Positions 14,076 to 15,870 of a stretch of 15,870 nucleotides of DNA are shown in pieces. The stretch spans positions 1 to 15,870 of the forward strand of contig JBHHYR010000079.1 of the NCBI GenBank assembly GCA_046757585.1, written 5' to 3'. A program made the position numbers and the translations under genes. How positions within the stretch are numbered: position 1 is the stretch's first letter; each line of letters starts with the position of its first letter. The stretch is from JBHHYR01 sp046757585 (GTDB taxonomy: Bacteria > Desulfobacterota > Binatia > HRBIN30). Below the pieces are notes generated by a model. It made no database searches. It saw only the letters and a list, made by a program, of their open reading frames with translations, and had not been told where the DNA came from.

Positions 14076-14118
14076 ACCCCCAGGGGAAACGGCGGCCCTT
14101 TCGCGTTCGCAGCGCCTC

Positions 14119-14901
14119 ATGACGGGAAGAACGCTCAGGGGGATGCCGGCACTGCTCGCGGGCTGCTGTCTGCTGCTGGGCTGCGCGCGCCCGGCTGCCG
14201 CTGTGGCCGAACCGACGGTACCCGTCGCGCGCGGATTCGTCTCCGACTACGCCGGCGTGATTGATGGCGCCACGGTGCGCTACCTCGACGGGCTGATCGG
14301 CGAGCTGAAGGCGAAGACAGGCGCCGAAATTGCCGTCGTGGTCGTCAACTCCACGGCGCCACTCACGGCGTTCGACTATGCAATGAAGATTGCCGAAGCC
14401 TGGAAGCCGGGCGCAAAAGGGAAGGACAACGGTATCGTCTTTCTGGTAGCGGTCAAGGACCGCAAGATGTTCATTCTGACCGGCTACGGCGTGGAAGGCG
14501 TGCTGCCTGACGGCCGGGTCGGGGAAATCCGTGACCGCCTGGTGCGCCCGGCCTTCCGCCGCGGCGACTACGCCGCAGGGATCCGGGCGGCAACGGAAGC
14601 CATGGCCGGGATCATTGCCGGCGAAGCCGGGGTGCGGCTGACTGGCGTGCGTCCCGCGCCAGTGCGGCGTCGCGGCCGGCGCGCGGCCGGCGCCGCCTTT
14701 CTGCCTCTGCTGCTGATCATCCTGTTCTTCAGCTTGTTCTTCCGCTTCCCGTTGTTCCCGCTGCTGTTCCTAGGCGGCGCTCGCGGCTTCTCCCGCGGCG
14801 GGTTCGGCGGCTTCGGGGGCGGATTCAGCGGCGGCGGGGGTGGTTTCGGCGGTTTCGGTGGGGGTGGTTTCGGTGGCGGTGGCGCCGGCGGCGGCTGGTG
14901 A
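14119..14901 (+). CDS. TPM-domain (YgcG family) envelope protein with Gly-rich tail
   Basis: The 260 residues fall into four parts. A signal peptide (1-29) contains LLLGC at 18-22, so it could be a lipoprotein, or be cut after AAAVA. A TPM domain (37-170) contains VSDYAGVID, AKTGAEIAVVVVNS, KDNGIVFLVAVKDRKMFILTGYGVEG and RGDYAAGI. A very hydrophobic helix spans 193-219. The glycine/phenylalanine-rich tail (220-260) ends GGGW. TPM proteins are membrane-linked and often paired with LemA, as here (46 bases downstream). Some family members have phosphatase activity, and a role in membrane-protein quality control has been proposed. ATG 14119 is chosen because it gives the complete signal peptide. 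ATG 14143 is an alternative. Confidence 0.88.
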   Translation: MTGRTLRGMPALLAGCCLLLGCARPAAAVAEPTVPVARGFVSDYAGVIDGATVRYLDGLIGELKAKTGAEIAVVVVNSTAPLTAFDYAMKIAEAWKPGAKGKDNGIVFLVAVKDRKMFILTGYGVEGVLPDGRVGEIRDRLVRPAFRRGDYAAGIRAATEAMAGIIAGEAGVRLTGVRPAPVRRRGRRAAGAAFLPLLLIILFFSLFFRFPLFPLLFLGGARGFSRGGFGGFGGGFSGGGGGFGGFGGGGFGGGGAGGGW

Positions 14902-14936
14902 ACGGCGTGCCGGGGTCTGGTGCGCAACGGAACATC

Positions 14937-14943
14937 GGGAGGG
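14937..14943 (+). promoter_or_regulatory. Ribosome binding site fixing the LemA start
   Basis: GGGAGGG, 4 bases before ATG 14948. It excludes the longer open frame beginning at 14840 inside the TPM gene. Confidence 0.75.
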
Positions 14944-14947
14944 CTCA

Positions 14948-15502
14948 ATGAGACGGAAGATCACGGTGCTGGTGGCGGCCTGCGGCGCGCTCACGGTGTT
15001 GAGCGGCTGCGGGTACAATAGCATGGTGTCGATGCGCGAAAGCATCGACGCCGCCTGGGCACAGGTCGAGAATCAGCTACAGCGGCGCAACGATCTGATT
15101 CCCAACCTCGTTGCCGTGACCAAAGGCTACGCCAAGCATGAAAAGGAAATCTTCGACCACGTGGCGGATGCCCGTGCGCGCCTGATCGGCGCCGGCAGCC
15201 GTGCCGCGAAGATTACCGCGGCGAACCAGTTGACCACGGCCCTGTCCCGCTTGCTGGTGATTGCCGAACGCTATCCCGATCTGAAGGCCAATCAGCAGTT
15301 CGCCCGACTCTCCGACGAGCTGGCCGGCACCGAGAACCGGATCGCGACCGAACGGCGGCGCTACAACGAAGCCGTGCGTGCCTACAACACGTACATCAAG
15401 AAGGTCCCGGCAAACCTCACGGCTCGGATGTTCGGCTTCACCGCCGAAAAATACTTCGAAGCGCCAAAAGAGGCGAAGCAGGTGCCCAAGGTGAAGTTCT
15501 GA
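14948..15502 (+). CDS. lemA: LemA family lipoprotein
   Basis: This 184-residue protein has the full LemA fold: an N-terminal membrane-bound segment and a long helical bundle outside. MRRKITVLVAACGALTVLSG leads to Cys21, a good lipobox (LSGC), so it should be lipid-anchored. Family hallmarks are GYNSMVSM (22-29), AAWAQVENQLQRRNDLIPNL (35-54), VTKGYAKHEKEIF (57-69), YPDLKANQQF and ENRIATERRRYNEAVRAYN. The upstream TPM gene is its usual neighbour in many bacteria. Their joint function is unsettled, with suggested roles in envelope protein quality control or signalling. It is the last gene before the tandem palindromic repeats. Confidence 0.95.
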   Translation: MRRKITVLVAACGALTVLSGCGYNSMVSMRESIDAAWAQVENQLQRRNDLIPNLVAVTKGYAKHEKEIFDHVADARARLIGAGSRAAKITAANQLTTALSRLLVIAERYPDLKANQQFARLSDELAGTENRIATERRRYNEAVRAYNTYIKKVPANLTARMFGFTAEKYFEAPKEAKQVPKVKF

Positions 15503-15512
15503 AGGCATTTCG

Positions 15513-15870
15513 AATTTCGGATCGCCTCGTCTCTTCTCCCTCGCCCTCCGGGAGAGGGTCGGGGTGAGGGGATTGAATGATCCTTCCTCTGTGGAGCTGC
15601 GCGGATGTCGCACCCCCTCACCCTAACCCTCTGCCTGGGGGCGAGGGGAGGGAGAGAACCCCTCTTCTTTTCTCCCCTTGCCAAGGGGAGAGAGATTTCG
15701 GATTTCGGATTGCCTCTTCTTCTTCCCCCTCGCCCTCCGGGAGAGGGTCGGGGTGAGGGGGTTGGATGATCATTCCTCTGTGGAGCTACGCGGACATCGC
15801 ATCCCCTCACCCTAGCCCTCTGCCTGGGGGCGAGGGGAGGGAGAGAACCCCTCTTCTTTTCTCCCCTTGC
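15513..15870. repeat. Tandem duplication (about 189 bases) of a palindromic element, cut by window end
   Basis: After LemA the last 368 bases contain no gene. One unit begins near 15513 and is repeated from about 15701 with an offset of 188-189 bases. Landmarks such as CGCCCTCCGG (15542 and 15731) and GTGGAGCT (15591 and 15780) keep the register exactly, with a few substitutions and one single-base indel near the front. Each unit contains an inverted pair (CGCCCTCCGGGAGAGGGT facing ACCCTCTGCCTGGGGGCG) and an extra palindrome CTCCCCTTGCCAAGGGGAG at 15672-15690. The second copy is incomplete at base 15870, so more units may follow. It may end transcription downstream of lemA. Confidence 0.8.

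Noticed and set aside
15513..15870. CRISPR array
   Set aside because: The repeated unit is about 189 bases and continuous, with no short repeats and unique spacers.
1..15870. tRNA or rRNA genes
   Set aside because: No stretch with recognisable tRNA arm sequences or conserved rRNA blocks was seen on either strand.

Overview
The window is chromosomal DNA from a GC-rich, Gram-negative bacterium. It has lipobox lipoproteins and no phage, plasmid or IS transposase genes. The EF-P loop type, the amidohydrolase_2 protein and the palindromic intergenic repeats suggest an uncultured deltaproteobacterial, Binatota-like or acidobacterial-like lineage. This assignment is inference and no marker gene settles it.

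Layout. The left part (1-4250) is mostly minus strand: a truncated glycine-zipper lipoprotein, elongation factor P with an asparagine at the loop tip, a small cupin behind a four-helix CopD/HemJ-like membrane protein, a diverging small OB-fold (cold-shock-like) protein, an NrfD/DmsC-like multi-pass protein, a two-helix membrane protein and a doubtful CxxC micro-ORF. At 4312-6056 a plus-strand pair overlaps by 4 bases: the methylmalonyl-CoA mutase chaperone GTPase MeaB and a PPP-type metallophosphatase. At 6102-7450 two minus-strand genes resemble known enzymes but lack the expected active-site residues: an orphan aconitase-swivel (LeuD-like) protein and a CobS-like membrane protein. A small cysteine-rich single-TM protein follows on the plus strand (7705-7974). 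A minus-strand HelD-like SF1 helicase occupies 8271-10370.

The right part (10606-15502) is all plus strand: Nudix hydrolase overlapping an amidohydrolase_2 protein, a PlsC acyltransferase, a nucleotidyltransferase-fold protein with a promoter placed almost at its start codon, and the TPM-domain/LemA pair.

The longer gaps hold palindromic repeats in several families: 431-563, 8045-8122 (inside a 24-base direct repeat), 10431-10524, and a tandem duplication of about 189 bases at 15513-15870 that runs off the window. These look like REP/BIME or MITE-type elements without coding capacity. No tRNA, rRNA, CRISPR array or integrase was seen.

Functional links are modest. MeaB implies an adenosylcobalamin-dependent mutase elsewhere in the genome. 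TPM and LemA are a well-known envelope pair. Most other genes are separate housekeeping or accessory functions. The least ordinary part is the 6102-7450 pair of degenerate enzyme homologues.
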